Below, piece after piece: positions 25,321 through 33,556 of a stretch of 64,000 nucleotides of DNA. The DNA lies in assembly GCF_022234545.1 (NCBI RefSeq), contig NZ_JAIEUI010000014.1, forward strand, positions 62,001-126,000. The letters are read 5' to 3'. The translations under genes were made by a program, and so were the position numbers. Source of the stretch: Paenibacillus piscarius (lineage in GTDB: Bacteria > Bacillota > Bacilli > Paenibacillales > Paenibacillaceae). Under the pieces are notes generated by a model that was not told where the DNA came from, searched no databases, and saw nothing but the letters and a program-made list of their open reading frames with translations. The stretch's first letter is position 1. The number at the start of each line of letters is the position of its first letter.

Positions 25321-25506
25321 GTGAAGCCACTGCAAATCTCGCCGGAGACGGCGGTTACCTTATCGAAGCAACTCGGCGTTCCGCTGGAGCACCTGATGCA
25401 TATGCCCCAGCATATTCTGCTGCAAAAAATTGCCGAGCTATCCAAAAAGACCGGCAGCGGGCCAGACGAAAGCTCCGGTTCCTCTGACGGGCAGGATAAG
25501 CAATGA
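25321..25506 (+). CDS. YycC-like small protein
   Basis: 61 residues. The first 42 (KPLQISPETAVTLSKQLGVP, then LEHLMHMPQHILLQKIAEL) are the YycC family core known in Bacillales; the tail is hydrophilic Gly/Ser/Asp. The function is unknown. GTG 25321 is eight bases after AAGGAGG. Its stop overlaps the next start (ATGA), so the two genes are translationally coupled. Confidence 0.8.
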   Translation: MKPLQISPETAVTLSKQLGVPLEHLMHMPQHILLQKIAELSKKTGSGPDESSGSSDGQDKQ

Positions 25507-25733
25507 TTCCTTTCAGCCACGCCTGGCCTTATGAGATCATTCTGGGGGACATGTACGTCCAGTACTGCCCGTTCTGCGGCCGGGAGAATGTCCTGCTGCC
25601 GATGCGGCCGAAGGAGCTTCAGCGTGTGCGCGAAGGCAAAAAAAGACTGCTCGTCTTCCCCTGCTGCAGCGCCAGCCCCACCGTCGTCGACAACGACAAT
25701 GACTATCTGCTGTTCGACCGGGCGGTCCGCTGA
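25503..25733 (+). CDS. Small putative zinc-binding protein, 76 residues
   Basis: Contains CPFCGREN near residue 22 and FPCCSASP near 53, two cysteine pairs that could bind one zinc ion. No family recognised. It overlaps the YycC-like gene by four bases and is followed by a terminator, so the pair forms a two-gene operon. Confidence 0.7.
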   Translation: MIPFSHAWPYEIILGDMYVQYCPFCGRENVLLPMRPKELQRVREGKKRLLVFPCCSASPTVVDNDNDYLLFDRAVR

Positions 25734-25764
25734 TACCGGATGCCCGGCACCTTATAACCGGACA

Positions 25765-25800
25765 GAGGCACAGGAGCATCACTCTTCTGTGCCTCTTCCT
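25765..25800 (+). terminator. Terminator after the YycC-like operon
   Basis: GAGGCACAG (25765-25773) pairs with CTGTGCCTC (25787-25795), followed by TTCCT. It may also serve the convergent DUF2225 gene. Confidence 0.65.
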
Positions 25801-25805
25801 GCTGC

Positions 25806-26522
25806 CTATGTAACAGAATGCAGCCCGTCCGGATCAGCATCCTCCCCGCGCATCTGCTCCCGCAGAATTGCCCACTGCTCGCGCGAGGCGCGGATCATCG
25901 CCGCATCCACAATCCGCTGGTCATTGACTACCCGGGAGAACCAGCGCACCGCGGCAGGAAAGTCGCCCACCCGCCGGTTCAATTCTCCGATCAGATACAT
26001 CAGGCGGGCATCGTTGCCGCCGGAAGAATCGTTCTCGAACACCTTGACGTATTCATCCAGCGAATAGCGGAGGAACCGCTGCTCCTGCTCTGTATTCCCC
26101 TGATAGCGGTACAGCCAGGCAATATGATGCAGCAGACTGGCGATGATCCGTTCCTTGTCGTTAATGCTCTGCGCGCAGATCAGGGCCAGCTTATAGGTCT
26201 CCAGGGCTTCCTCCCAGGTGCGCTTTTCCCCGAAATCGCGGGCCTGCCAGCGTCTGCCGACCTGGGAGTCGAAGGACTTGCGCTGCCAGTCCGCCAGCTT
26301 GTCCGCCGAATTCTCTGTAGAGGCGAAGCCGCATTTGGGGCAGACCCGGACGACATAGTAATCGGGATTCTCCGCCTTATAATAGGAGCAGAAGTCCGCA
26401 TCGCGGCGGATGGCTTTTTTGAGACTGGGACGGACTCTTGAGGTGGAGAATTCTTGTTCACAATTGCAGCAGGTTACCTTAATTGAGTAGAGCGGGATTA
26501 ATTCCGGCACGGGTGCCCTCAT
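25806..26522 (-). CDS. DUF2225 family protein
   Basis: 238 residues. An N-terminal zinc-ribbon-like region has TCCNCEQEF near 20 and VCPKCGFAS near 64; the rest is TPR-like helical (repeats of ALETYKLAL and YLIGELNRR type). This is the layout of DUF2225 proteins of Firmicutes, function unknown. The ORF extends to 26633 but would overlap the globin gene; ATG 26522 or GTG 26510 (with GAGGG six bases before) are the likely starts. It lies 16 bp after the globin stop, probably co-transcribed. Confidence 0.82.
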   Translation of the reverse strand: MRAPVPELIPLYSIKVTCCNCEQEFSTSRVRPSLKKAIRRDADFCSYYKAENPDYYVVRVCPKCGFASTENSADKLADWQRKSFDSQVGRRWQARDFGEKRTWEEALETYKLALICAQSINDKERIIASLLHHIAWLYRYQGNTEQEQRFLRYSLDEYVKVFENDSSGGNDARLMYLIGELNRRVGDFPAAVRWFSRVVNDQRIVDAAMIRASREQWAILREQMRGEDADPDGLHSVT

Positions 26523-26538
26523 CCTTTCACAACAACGC

Positions 26539-26922
26539 TTATTCTTGGGGCATATTGACAAAATGATGTGCAGGACCCGCCAGCCGGCTGAGCACGAACG
26601 AGCGCAAAGGCTCTTCCACGCCGGTCTCTTCAAGTGCTTCCTTCATACAGCCGAACCAATCATCTGCCCGGTCCGGTGTAATAGGGACATGCATATGCCT
26701 TGCGCGCATCATCGGGTGGCCGTGCTGCTCCGAATAGAGTGCAGGGCCGCCGAAGAACTGGCTCAGGAACTGATATTGCTTCTCCAGCACAGGAGTGATA
26801 TCTTCCGGAAATAACGGGCCGAGCTGCGGATGAAGCTGCACCTTATCGTAGAACACGGTAACCAGGCGGTGAAGACCCTCAGCACCTCCCAGATTATCAT
26901 ACAGGCTTGCATTCGGATTCAT
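26539..26922 (-). CDS. Truncated haemoglobin, group II (YjbI-like)
   Basis: 127 residues, a 2-on-2 globin. Features: SLYDNLGGAEGLHRLV at the start, FYDKV (Tyr of the B helix), the proximal His in the RHMHVPIT segment near residue 76, and the conserved Trp in DDWFGCMKEAL. Family members bind O2 or NO at a heme and are linked to peroxide or NO defence. The start ATG lies behind AGGCGAAGCCTCCA-type sequence; the ribosome binding site is weak. It is followed by the DUF2225 gene. Confidence 0.92.
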   Translation of the reverse strand: MNPNASLYDNLGGAEGLHRLVTVFYDKVQLHPQLGPLFPEDITPVLEKQYQFLSQFFGGPALYSEQHGHPMMRARHMHVPITPDRADDWFGCMKEALEETGVEEPLRSFVLSRLAGPAHHFVNMPQE

Positions 26923-27026
26923 TGGAGGCTTCGCCTTCTTCCATATTAAACTAACCAGCGGTCGTTAATCATTATAACAAAAAATACGTCCTGCGGTTAT
27001 CCCTGCCTAAAGACCCGCATCGTCTA

Positions 27027-27058
27027 CAAAAAAAGGCGCCGGACCGGAGTCCAGCGCT
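27027..27058 (-). terminator. Intrinsic terminator after the 33-residue peptide gene
   Basis: On the minus strand AGCGCTGGAC pairs with GTCCGGCGCC around CTCCG, followed by seven T. It ends the transcript of the small gene at 27069-27170. Confidence 0.85.
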
Positions 27059-27068
27059 CTTGAGCTAT

Positions 27069-27170
27069 TCAATAGGTTCTAAATTCTTCATCACCAGGCG
27101 GGACAAGAGAGACCCGGATCACATATACAAAAGCACAAACGAGAACTCCGGCAACTACACTCATCACCAT
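27069..27170 (-). CDS. Small membrane peptide, 31-33 residues
   Basis: A short frame encodes VMSVVAGVLVCAFVYVIRVS, then LVPPGDEEFRTY and TGA: one hydrophobic helix followed by a short charged tail. GGATGGAG lies just before; the second ATG (27164) has the better spacing. The frame is bounded downstream by a strong terminator 11 bp after the stop, which supports a real one-gene unit rather than chance. The rest of the 26923-27337 gap is AT-rich, with no other gene seen. The function is unknown; many one-helix peptides of this size regulate membrane complexes or are made in sporulation. Confidence 0.55.
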   Translation of the reverse strand: MVMSVVAGVLVCAFVYVIRVSLVPPGDEEFRTY

Positions 27171-27337
27171 CACTCCATCCCTCGAAAATCATCTCAAAAC
27201 GATGTGCATTAATTAAGTTTATATTATCATAATTTCAACGAAAAAGCACCGGTAAATGTAACCGTTTTCCACGTTTTTTTGTGCTGTTTGTCCAGCTTCC
27301 GGCATACATCTAAGCATAGAACTGGAGGCGACAACCG

Positions 27338-28600
27338 ATGATTCTGAACAAACATGCCGGTCTGCTGCTGGGGAGTGTGCTGGCAGGCTGTATGCTGCTG
27401 ATGCTGATTCACCCCGGGGGCTCGCTGGACGCGGCGCTGCGCGGGCTTGCCGTCTGGTGGGACGTGCTGTTCCCCTCGCTGTTTCCGTTCTTCGTCATCT
27501 CGGAAATGCTGCTCGGCTTCGGCATTGTCCATCTGTTCGGCGCACTGCTGGATCCGCTCATGCGTCCGCTCTTCAATATCCCCGGCAGCGGCGGATTCGT
27601 GGCCGCCATGGGATATGTATCAGGATACCCCGTCGGCGCCAAATTAACCGCCAAGCTGCGCGAGCAGAATATGCTCAGCAGGGTGGAGGGTGAGCGTCTG
27701 GTGGCGTTCACGACCTCTTCAGATCCGATTTTTCTGCTGGGCGCTGTGTCGGTCGGCTTCTTTCATGACGCTTCGCTGGGGCTCGTGCTTGCGCTTGCGC
27801 ATTACGGAAGCGGGCTGATTGTCGGCCTGCTGATGGCTTTCCATGGCCGGAGCGGATCTGGGAACCCGGGCGGGGACGCCGCTCCTCCGGCTGCTTCCGC
27901 TTCCCCTGGCCCGGCCGAGCGTCCGGGGTACGGAAGGCTGCGCACCGCGCTGAATGCGATGGCTGAGGCCCGCCGCAATGACGGCCGGACCCTGGGAGAG
28001 CTGCTGAAGAGTGCCGTAGCCTCCTCCCTTCAGCTTATTATTGTAGTCGGAGGCCTGGTGGTCTTCTTCAATGTATTGATGGAGCTGCTCGCCCGCGCGG
28101 GTATCATGTCCGCGCTGTTCAGTGTGACCGGACGGCTGCTCTCGCTTGCCGGCTTCCCGCACGAGCTCTCTGCCGCTCTGGTCAGCGGGCTGTTCGAGGT
28201 CACCCTCGGCGCCCGTTCGGCAGGTGAAGCCGCCGGAGGCATTCCCCTGCAGTTCAAGGCTGCAGCGGCAGCCTTCATTCTCTCCTGGGGCGGGTTATCC
28301 GTCCACGCCCAGGTCGCCAGCATTCTGAATGGTACCGGCCTGCGGTACCTTCCGTTCATGCTGGCCCGCCTCGTCCATGCCCTGCTCGCTGCTGGACTGC
28401 TTCTGCTGCTGTGGGAGCCTGTCACCGGCTCCGGCTTCGCCGCTGCGTGGAGCACGCTTCCCGCTGCTTACGGGCTGGCCGCGCCTCAGGGAGCCTGGAT
28501 TAGCCTCCGCCTCTTCGCCTTGCTGCTGGCCGTGCTGCTTGTCCTGTCCGGCCTGGTCCTCGCGCTCAGCAGGCTGCGGCGTCTGCTGGTGCGCCGGTAA
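27338..28600 (+). CDS. ylbJ: Sporulation integral membrane protein YlbJ
   Basis: 420 residues, about ten membrane helices with nucleoside-recognition (Gate) type motifs: WWDVLFPSLFPFFVISE at about 40-56 and GYVSGYPVGAKL near 92-103, both characteristic of YlbJ. It is needed for spore cortex formation and spore envelope properties in B. subtilis and is expressed in the mother cell under sigma-E. A CATACATC at 27303-27310 resembles a sigma-E -10 box, though its -35 is weak. A hydrophilic Gly/Pro/Ala loop (about 168-205) is longer than I would expect. TGGAGG precedes the ATG. Confidence 0.9.
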   Translation: MILNKHAGLLLGSVLAGCMLLMLIHPGGSLDAALRGLAVWWDVLFPSLFPFFVISEMLLGFGIVHLFGALLDPLMRPLFNIPGSGGFVAAMGYVSGYPVGAKLTAKLREQNMLSRVEGERLVAFTTSSDPIFLLGAVSVGFFHDASLGLVLALAHYGSGLIVGLLMAFHGRSGSGNPGGDAAPPAASASPGPAERPGYGRLRTALNAMAEARRNDGRTLGELLKSAVASSLQLIIVVGGLVVFFNVLMELLARAGIMSALFSVTGRLLSLAGFPHELSAALVSGLFEVTLGARSAGEAAGGIPLQFKAAAAAFILSWGGLSVHAQVASILNGTGLRYLPFMLARLVHALLAAGLLLLLWEPVTGSGFAAAWSTLPAAYGLAAPQGAWISLRLFALLLAVLLVLSGLVLALSRLRRLLVRR

Positions 28601-28700
28601 TTCGTCTCCACCGTTCAGAATCAGGCGCTGATATTGTGTTCCGGGTCAAGATTGATTATGATCGGTGTATGACTGAAATAGATAAAGGAGCCTGTACATC

Positions 28701-29498
28701 TTGAGATACTATGTTCTGGACCGCGGAGATGAATTGTCCATCCAACTAGCGGAGCAATTTCACAAGCTGGCGGCCGGCCGGAATCTGGAGCTGGATGCCA
28801 AGTCTCCCGAAATCGTGATCTCGATCGGCGGCGACGGCACCATGCTGCACGCCTTTCACACGTTTATTGACCAGATCCCGAACCTGGCTTTTGTCGGCGT
28901 GCATACCGGCCATCTGGGCTTCTACGCGGATTGGCAGGCCGAAGAGCTGCCCAAGCTGATTGATTATATGTGCGGTGAAGCTGGCCCTAATCAGCCGCGT
29001 ATCGTGAAGTATCCGCTGCTGGAGCTGGAGATTCACAAGCAGTCGGGCTCAAGCTCGCATATTGCCCTGAATGAGTTTACCTTGAAGGGCGTTGACGGAA
29101 CGGTTGTCATTCAGGTGGATATCAACGATGTCACCTTCGAGATGTTCCGCGGGGACGGGCTGTGTGTCTCCACCCCTTCCGGCAGCACCGCCTATAACAA
29201 AAGTCTGGGAGGCGCCATGGTGCACCCCTCCATCGAAGCGCTGCAGATTGCCGAAATTGCCTCGATTAATAACCGGGTATTCCGGACGATGGGCTCTCCG
29301 CTGCTGCTGCCGAAGCATCATCACTGCGATATTTTCTCGCGCAAGGAGCAGCGTCTGCTGCTGACCATTGACCATAACAATATTCCTGTGGATGATCTGA
29401 TCTCTGTCCGCGCCCAGGTCTCCACCAAGAAAATCAGCTTCGCCCGCTACCGCCCCTTCCCCTTCTGGAACCGGGTGCGCGAGGCCTTTCTGGTCTGA
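28701..29498 (+). CDS. nadK: NAD kinase
   Basis: 265 residues. The diphosphate-binding GGDGTMLHA lies at residues 43-51; TPSGSTAYNKSLGGA near 155 is the second signature of NAD kinases. It phosphorylates NAD to NADP using ATP or polyphosphate. It starts with TTG 28701, 11 bases after AAAGGAG. Bacilli often have two NAD kinases; this one resembles the PpnKB (YtdI) type, a tentative view. It is followed by its own terminator. Confidence 0.93.
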   Translation: MRYYVLDRGDELSIQLAEQFHKLAAGRNLELDAKSPEIVISIGGDGTMLHAFHTFIDQIPNLAFVGVHTGHLGFYADWQAEELPKLIDYMCGEAGPNQPRIVKYPLLELEIHKQSGSSSHIALNEFTLKGVDGTVVIQVDINDVTFEMFRGDGLCVSTPSGSTAYNKSLGGAMVHPSIEALQIAEIASINNRVFRTMGSPLLLPKHHHCDIFSRKEQRLLLTIDHNNIPVDDLISVRAQVSTKKISFARYRPFPFWNRVREAFLV

Positions 29499-29560
29499 CG
29501 TTGCCTGAGAGAAGAGCGGCAGCGCCATCCGGGCGGCGCCTCGATTTGTAGTATGGTTAC

Positions 29561-29592
29561 AGCCGGAGATGCCCTGCTTCTCCGGCTTTCTC
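29561..29592 (+). terminator. Intrinsic terminator after nadK
   Basis: AGCCGGAGA (29561-29569) pairs with TCTCCGGCT (29579-29587), followed by TTCTC. Confidence 0.75.
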
Positions 29593-29707
29593 ATGCCGCC
29601 TCAGCCGCTTCTGCGGATCCCTTACAGAATGAATAGACAGAGTGAAATTTCAGGTGGTATAATGATTCTATTTTACAAAGTTTTCTAATTGACGAGGAGA
29701 GAATCTA

Positions 29708-30886
29708 TTGAAGAAATTGTTGTCCCTGCTCAGCATCAGCCTGCTGGCCCTGGTCTTGGCCGTTCCGGCTGTTGCAGCAGATAAGCCCATTCAAGTCTAT
29801 ATTAACGGCAGCAGCCTTACCTTCGCGGCCGGAGCTCCCTATCTGAAGAATAACACGGTGCTTGTGCCGTTCCGCGCTATTTTTGAGCGGCTTGGACTTC
29901 AGGTGCTGTGGGAGGCCCAGACGGGGACGGTAACCGGCACCGGGCCGGATCTGAATATCCGCCTGAAGGTCGGCAGCAAGCGGGCCAGCATCAACGGGAC
30001 GGTCAAGCAGCTCACGGTCGCGCCTGTCTCGGCAGCAGGTACCACTTACATACCCCTGCGCTTCATCGCAGAAGCCACCGGCGGCACAGCCGTCTGGGAA
30101 GCCTCCAGCCGGAGCGTGAAGATTACCGTGCCGCAGTCCTCATCCGCTATGGAGCAGGAGGTCAGAGCACTCATCCAGTTATCCAACAAGTATTACAATG
30201 AAGAACAGGCCCAGAGCTTCTATTCGCTCACTGACGAAGCGGACCCTGCAGAAGCTGTAGAGCATATGAAATCCCAGTTCGAGCTGTATGATCTCCGCAA
30301 TACGATCGACAGCCTCAAGATCCTTAGTCTTACCGGCAATTCAGCTACCGTTCACACAGTGGAGCGGTCCGTGCGGACTGGCGGTCTCTACATGCCGGAC
30401 GAGCAGTACGAGTATTTGTACACCCTGGTGTACAAGAACGGCGTCTGGAGAATCTCCGGCATGGATCTGCAGGATTCCTCAGTGCTCCTGACCCGTGAAC
30501 AAGGGATGAAGCCCGCGGTGGTTCCCCAGAGTGACGCGGCAGCGATTAAGAATACGGTGAGCGGGTACTATCAGAACATGACAGCCAAGAATGTCGCAGG
30601 CACCATGGCCGTTATGACCTCGTTCGGCGAGGAATATGATACGGCCAGCAAGGAAGAGCTGGAGGACTTTTTTGCAAATTACAGCCTTGGCTATTCCCCG
30701 GTTTCAACGAATATCTACTACTATGCAGCCGGCGAAGCGGCAGTCTATGCTGAGGTCACCATTAATGACAGTGAGTCGAAGGAGACCTACACCCAGTCCC
30801 TGATCTTCCTGTTGTCCCAGTCCGGCAGCGGGTCCTGGACGATTGATGATACGTATCATATCAGCTTCAAAGCGGAGCAATCCTGA
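29708..30886 (+). CDS. Secreted stalk-domain (copper amine oxidase N-terminal-like) protein
   Basis: 392 residues. A signal peptide (residues 1-24, cut near VAA-DK) precedes a copper amine oxidase N-terminal-like 'stalk' domain: two repeats with LVPFRAIFERLGLQVLW near 55-71 and TTYIPLRFIAEATGG near 112-126. The rest contains two NTF2-like segments (about 152-255 and 275-390). No copper or quinone site is present, so it is not an amine oxidase; such domains are wall- or matrix-associated modules in Paenibacillus. TTG 29708 follows GAGGAGAG. It is 31 bp upstream of the S41 protease gene, likely the same operon. Confidence 0.82.
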   Translation: MKKLLSLLSISLLALVLAVPAVAADKPIQVYINGSSLTFAAGAPYLKNNTVLVPFRAIFERLGLQVLWEAQTGTVTGTGPDLNIRLKVGSKRASINGTVKQLTVAPVSAAGTTYIPLRFIAEATGGTAVWEASSRSVKITVPQSSSAMEQEVRALIQLSNKYYNEEQAQSFYSLTDEADPAEAVEHMKSQFELYDLRNTIDSLKILSLTGNSATVHTVERSVRTGGLYMPDEQYEYLYTLVYKNGVWRISGMDLQDSSVLLTREQGMKPAVVPQSDAAAIKNTVSGYYQNMTAKNVAGTMAVMTSFGEEYDTASKEELEDFFANYSLGYSPVSTNIYYYAAGEAAVYAEVTINDSESKETYTQSLIFLLSQSGSGSWTIDDTYHISFKAEQS

Positions 30887-30917
30887 ACTTCAAATTTCAT
30901 CTAAAGGATGTTGACAC

Positions 30918-32366
30918 ATGAAATCAGCCAAAATCATCAGCGCAGTCCTCAGCGGCTGTATGGCCTTATCCATCGTCTGGGCTCCTTCCGCTTCAGCGGC
31001 AGAAGCGGCAGAAGCAACCAAAGCGGAAGCCTCCAAAACCGAAATTATCAATGAAATTATGCAGTATCTTGAGTATTACAATGTGGAGGGCGTTGACCAG
31101 AGTACACTGATCCGCGGTGCGATTGACGGCATGGTGAACACGCTGGACGATCCGTACAGCCAATACTTTGACCGTGAAGAAGCCGCTGCCTTCGGCCATC
31201 AGGTGGACCTTGAATATGTCGGAATAGGCGTCCGGCTCATGTCAACGGCGAAAGAGCTCTACATCGAAGAGGTGATGAGCGGCTCACCGGCCGAGAAGGC
31301 AGGGCTGAAGCGCGGCGACTCCATCCTCAAGATCAATGGCGTGCGGGTGGCCGATCTGCAAGGCGATGAGCTGAGCGGCCAGGCGGGCACCAAGGTGTCC
31401 CTGCTGGTCCAGCGCAACGGAGCTAACAAGTCTTATACCGTTACCCGCAGCGAAATTGCCACCACGTCAGTAACGAGCAAAATCATCGGTCCCAAGATTG
31501 CCTATATTGCCATCAACGGCTTCACCCAAACGGCCGACGAGGAATTCGCTGCAGCACTGGACAAGATGCGTTCTGCCGGAATGAAATCCCTGGTGCTGGA
31601 TCTGCGCGACAATACGGGCGGCTACATGGACAGCGCCCAGAATATCGTCTCCAAGTTCATGGATGCCGGAATCATGATGTACACCTCCGATCAGACCGGC
31701 GCCCTGAAGCCAGTAACGATCACGAACGGCAGCAAAATCGGCGTTCCGGTGGTCGTCCTGACCAACGAATATACCGCCAGCGCCTCGGAAGCCCTGACCG
31801 GTGCCCTGCGGGACAACAAGCTGGCGACCATTGTCGGCACACGCTCTTACGGCAAGGCGCGGATTCAGAGCCTGATTCCGATGTCAGACGGCGGCGAGCT
31901 GAAGCTGACTACGATGAAGTACCTGACTCCGAACAAGGAAGATTTCAACCATATCGGCCTTGCGCCGGACATCGAGGTCAAGGGTAAAACAGCTCAGCTG
32001 ATTACCGCCCTGCAGATTGCCGGCATGAGCAACATCACCCTCTCGGGTGACCACCATATTCTTGATATCAACGGCTCTGCTTTTGCCGGGAATGTCGGCC
32101 TGATCAAGCAGGGGGATAAGGTGTACGCCGCCTCCCGCGTGCTGGCTGCCCTTGTCGAGAACGACGTCTCCTGGGATGCCAAGAACAAGAAGGTGCTGCT
32201 CACCGCAGGAACCGGCACTGTAGCCGGGTTCTCGCTGGCCTCCAAGGATGCGCTCTACCAGGACGGGGAGACGTTCATCGAGCTGAACGCCTTCAAGAAG
32301 AAGTTCCCGCAGCTCGTGTGGAGCTACAACGGCGCGCAGAAGCAGGTGCAGTTATCGGTAAAATAA
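30918..32366 (+). CDS. Secreted S41 (CtpA-like) protease with PDZ and C-terminal stalk domain
   Basis: 482 residues: signal peptide (1-28), helical N-terminus with the DDPYSQYF motif (77-84), PDZ domain (about 98-175), tail-specific protease core (about 185-355) with Ser290 in TASASEALTG and Lys313 in SYGKARIQ as catalytic dyad, then a C-terminal copper amine oxidase N-terminal-like domain (about 370-482). CtpA proteases cleave C-terminal regions of secreted or membrane proteins; CtpB-type members signal in sporulation. The extra stalk domain links it to the neighbouring stalk protein and may tether it to the wall. AAAGGATG precedes the ATG. Array 2 begins about 50 bp after its stop. Confidence 0.9.
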   Translation: MKSAKIISAVLSGCMALSIVWAPSASAAEAAEATKAEASKTEIINEIMQYLEYYNVEGVDQSTLIRGAIDGMVNTLDDPYSQYFDREEAAAFGHQVDLEYVGIGVRLMSTAKELYIEEVMSGSPAEKAGLKRGDSILKINGVRVADLQGDELSGQAGTKVSLLVQRNGANKSYTVTRSEIATTSVTSKIIGPKIAYIAINGFTQTADEEFAAALDKMRSAGMKSLVLDLRDNTGGYMDSAQNIVSKFMDAGIMMYTSDQTGALKPVTITNGSKIGVPVVVLTNEYTASASEALTGALRDNKLATIVGTRSYGKARIQSLIPMSDGGELKLTTMKYLTPNKEDFNHIGLAPDIEVKGKTAQLITALQIAGMSNITLSGDHHILDINGSAFAGNVGLIKQGDKVYAASRVLAALVENDVSWDAKNKKVLLTAGTGTVAGFSLASKDALYQDGETFIELNAFKKKFPQLVWSYNGAQKQVQLSVK

Positions 32367-32414
32367 GCGGCTAAGCGGAATGGGGCTTCGGCGGCAGGGC
32401 GGTGGTCGATTGGG

Positions 32415-32770
32415 TCGCGCGCCCACTCCGCGCCGAATGTAATCGGTTTTTCGATTACATTTGGCCCGTGTGCCCATACAGCGCCGAATGTGATCGGTTT
32501 TTCGATGACATTTGGCCCGCGCGCCCAGGCACCGCCGAATGTAATCGGTTTTTCGATTACATTTGGGTCGCGCGCCCAGGCACCGCCGAATGTAATCGGT
32601 TTTTCGATGACATTCGGCCCGCGGCCCAGGCACCGCCGAATGTAATCGGTTTTTCGATTACATTTGGCTCACGCGCCCAGGCAGCGCCGAATGTAATCGG
32701 TTTTTCGATTACATTTGAGCCACTCGCACACTCCGCGCCGAATGTAATCGGTTTTTCGATTACATTTAGT
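32415..32770 (+). repeat. Tandem array 2: seven copies of the same 51-bp hairpin unit
   Basis: The left arm starts at 32436, 32487, 32538, 32589, 32639, 32690 and 32741, a 51-bp period with one 50-bp step. The hairpin core AATGTAATCG-GTTTTT-CGATTACATT is identical to that of array 1. The linker differs (GGCCCGCGCGCCCAGGCACC-like). Units 2 and 4 carry a T-to-G change in the right arm. The array has the same orientation as array 1 and lies between the convergent S41 protease and YutD genes. It stays open in several frames without a credible start. Confidence 0.95.
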
Positions 32771-32827
32771 GCAATCAAAAAAGGGCGTTCCCAAGCCATA
32801 ATAGCTTGGACCGCCCTTTTTGATTGC
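32771..32827. terminator. Bidirectional terminator closing array 2
   Basis: GCAATCAAAAAAGGGCG pairs with CGCCCTTTTTGATTGC, with an inner CCAAGC/GCTTGG stem. A- and T-runs flank the GC stem on both sides. It resembles the terminator at array 1 in its AAAGGGCGTYCC arm. Confidence 0.92.
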
Positions 32828-32833
32828 GCAGGC

Positions 32834-33517
32834 CTATCCCTGGTTGTTATTCTTACCCGGATGCTCCTGCTTGCCGGAGTGGTTCGGGTTATCCTGCTGC
32901 CTGCCGCCCCGGCCCGGATGATTCTCCCGGTTCGGTCTGGCATTGGCATTGCCCTGATTGCCGCCCTGGCCTCTGCCCTGATACTCTTTGTGGTTCTTCT
33001 TGCCCTGGCCATCCCTGTTGCGGTGATTGCGGCTCTGGTGCTCACGCACCTGGCGCTCCTTACCTGCGGATTCCCGCCCGGAGCCGCCTGCCGCATCTCT
33101 GTCCCGGCCAGTCCCCTTCGTCTGAGGCTCCCGGTGCTCCTTCACCTGCACTGAAGGTGCAGCGGCCTGCTCCAGTTCTTCGTCCGCTCCGCGCTCCGGA
33201 ACCTCCTTCGTCAGGACGTCTTTGTAGCTTCCCTCCTGGGGAGCTTCCTTCAGCTTATGCAGCACGAAATAGGCGCAGCCGAAGTTGCAGTATTCGTTGA
33301 TGTAATCCACCATGCCGGAGATTGCGGTATCGCGGTTCACCTTGGGGTGATTATCACGGTAAAAGCCTTTGAGGCGCAACTGGCTGTAGCCCCAATCCCC
33401 GACGATATAATCGTAGCGGTCGAGCACCTCGCTGTATCTTCCGCGAAATGCCTCCGGATTCCAGCCGTCCTTATGATCGAGCATCAGCTCGTAACCTTTT
33501 CCACCTATAACGATCAA
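32834..33517 (-). CDS. YutD-like protein with long disordered basic tail
   Basis: 227 residues. The first about 95 match the YutD (DUF1027) family: DGWNPEAFRGRYSEVLDRYDYIVGDWGYSQLRLKGFY-like segments and CNFGCAYFVLHK. From about residue 105 the chain is low complexity, rich in Gly, Asn, Arg, His and Gln with RGQGG and PGRGG motifs, and probably disordered. YutD has no firmly known function. The start is TTG 33517 with a weak AGGC site. It neighbours lipA and an M23 peptidase as in other Bacillales, where yutD, lipA and lytH/yunA cluster. Confidence 0.8.
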   Translation of the reverse strand: MIVIGGKGYELMLDHKDGWNPEAFRGRYSEVLDRYDYIVGDWGYSQLRLKGFYRDNHPKVNRDTAISGMVDYINEYCNFGCAYFVLHKLKEAPQEGSYKDVLTKEVPERGADEELEQAAAPSVQVKEHREPQTKGTGRDRDAAGGSGRESAGKERQVREHQSRNHRNRDGQGKKNHKEYQGRGQGGNQGNANARPNRENHPGRGGRQQDNPNHSGKQEHPGKNNNQG

Positions 33518-33556
33518 GCGTGTGTCGCCTGCCTTTCAAAATAAAGTACTCCGGAC

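Noticed and set aside
32352..33154. Open frames through array 2 on both strands
   Set aside because: Same artefact as in array 1; they also run into the terminator and antisense to yutD.
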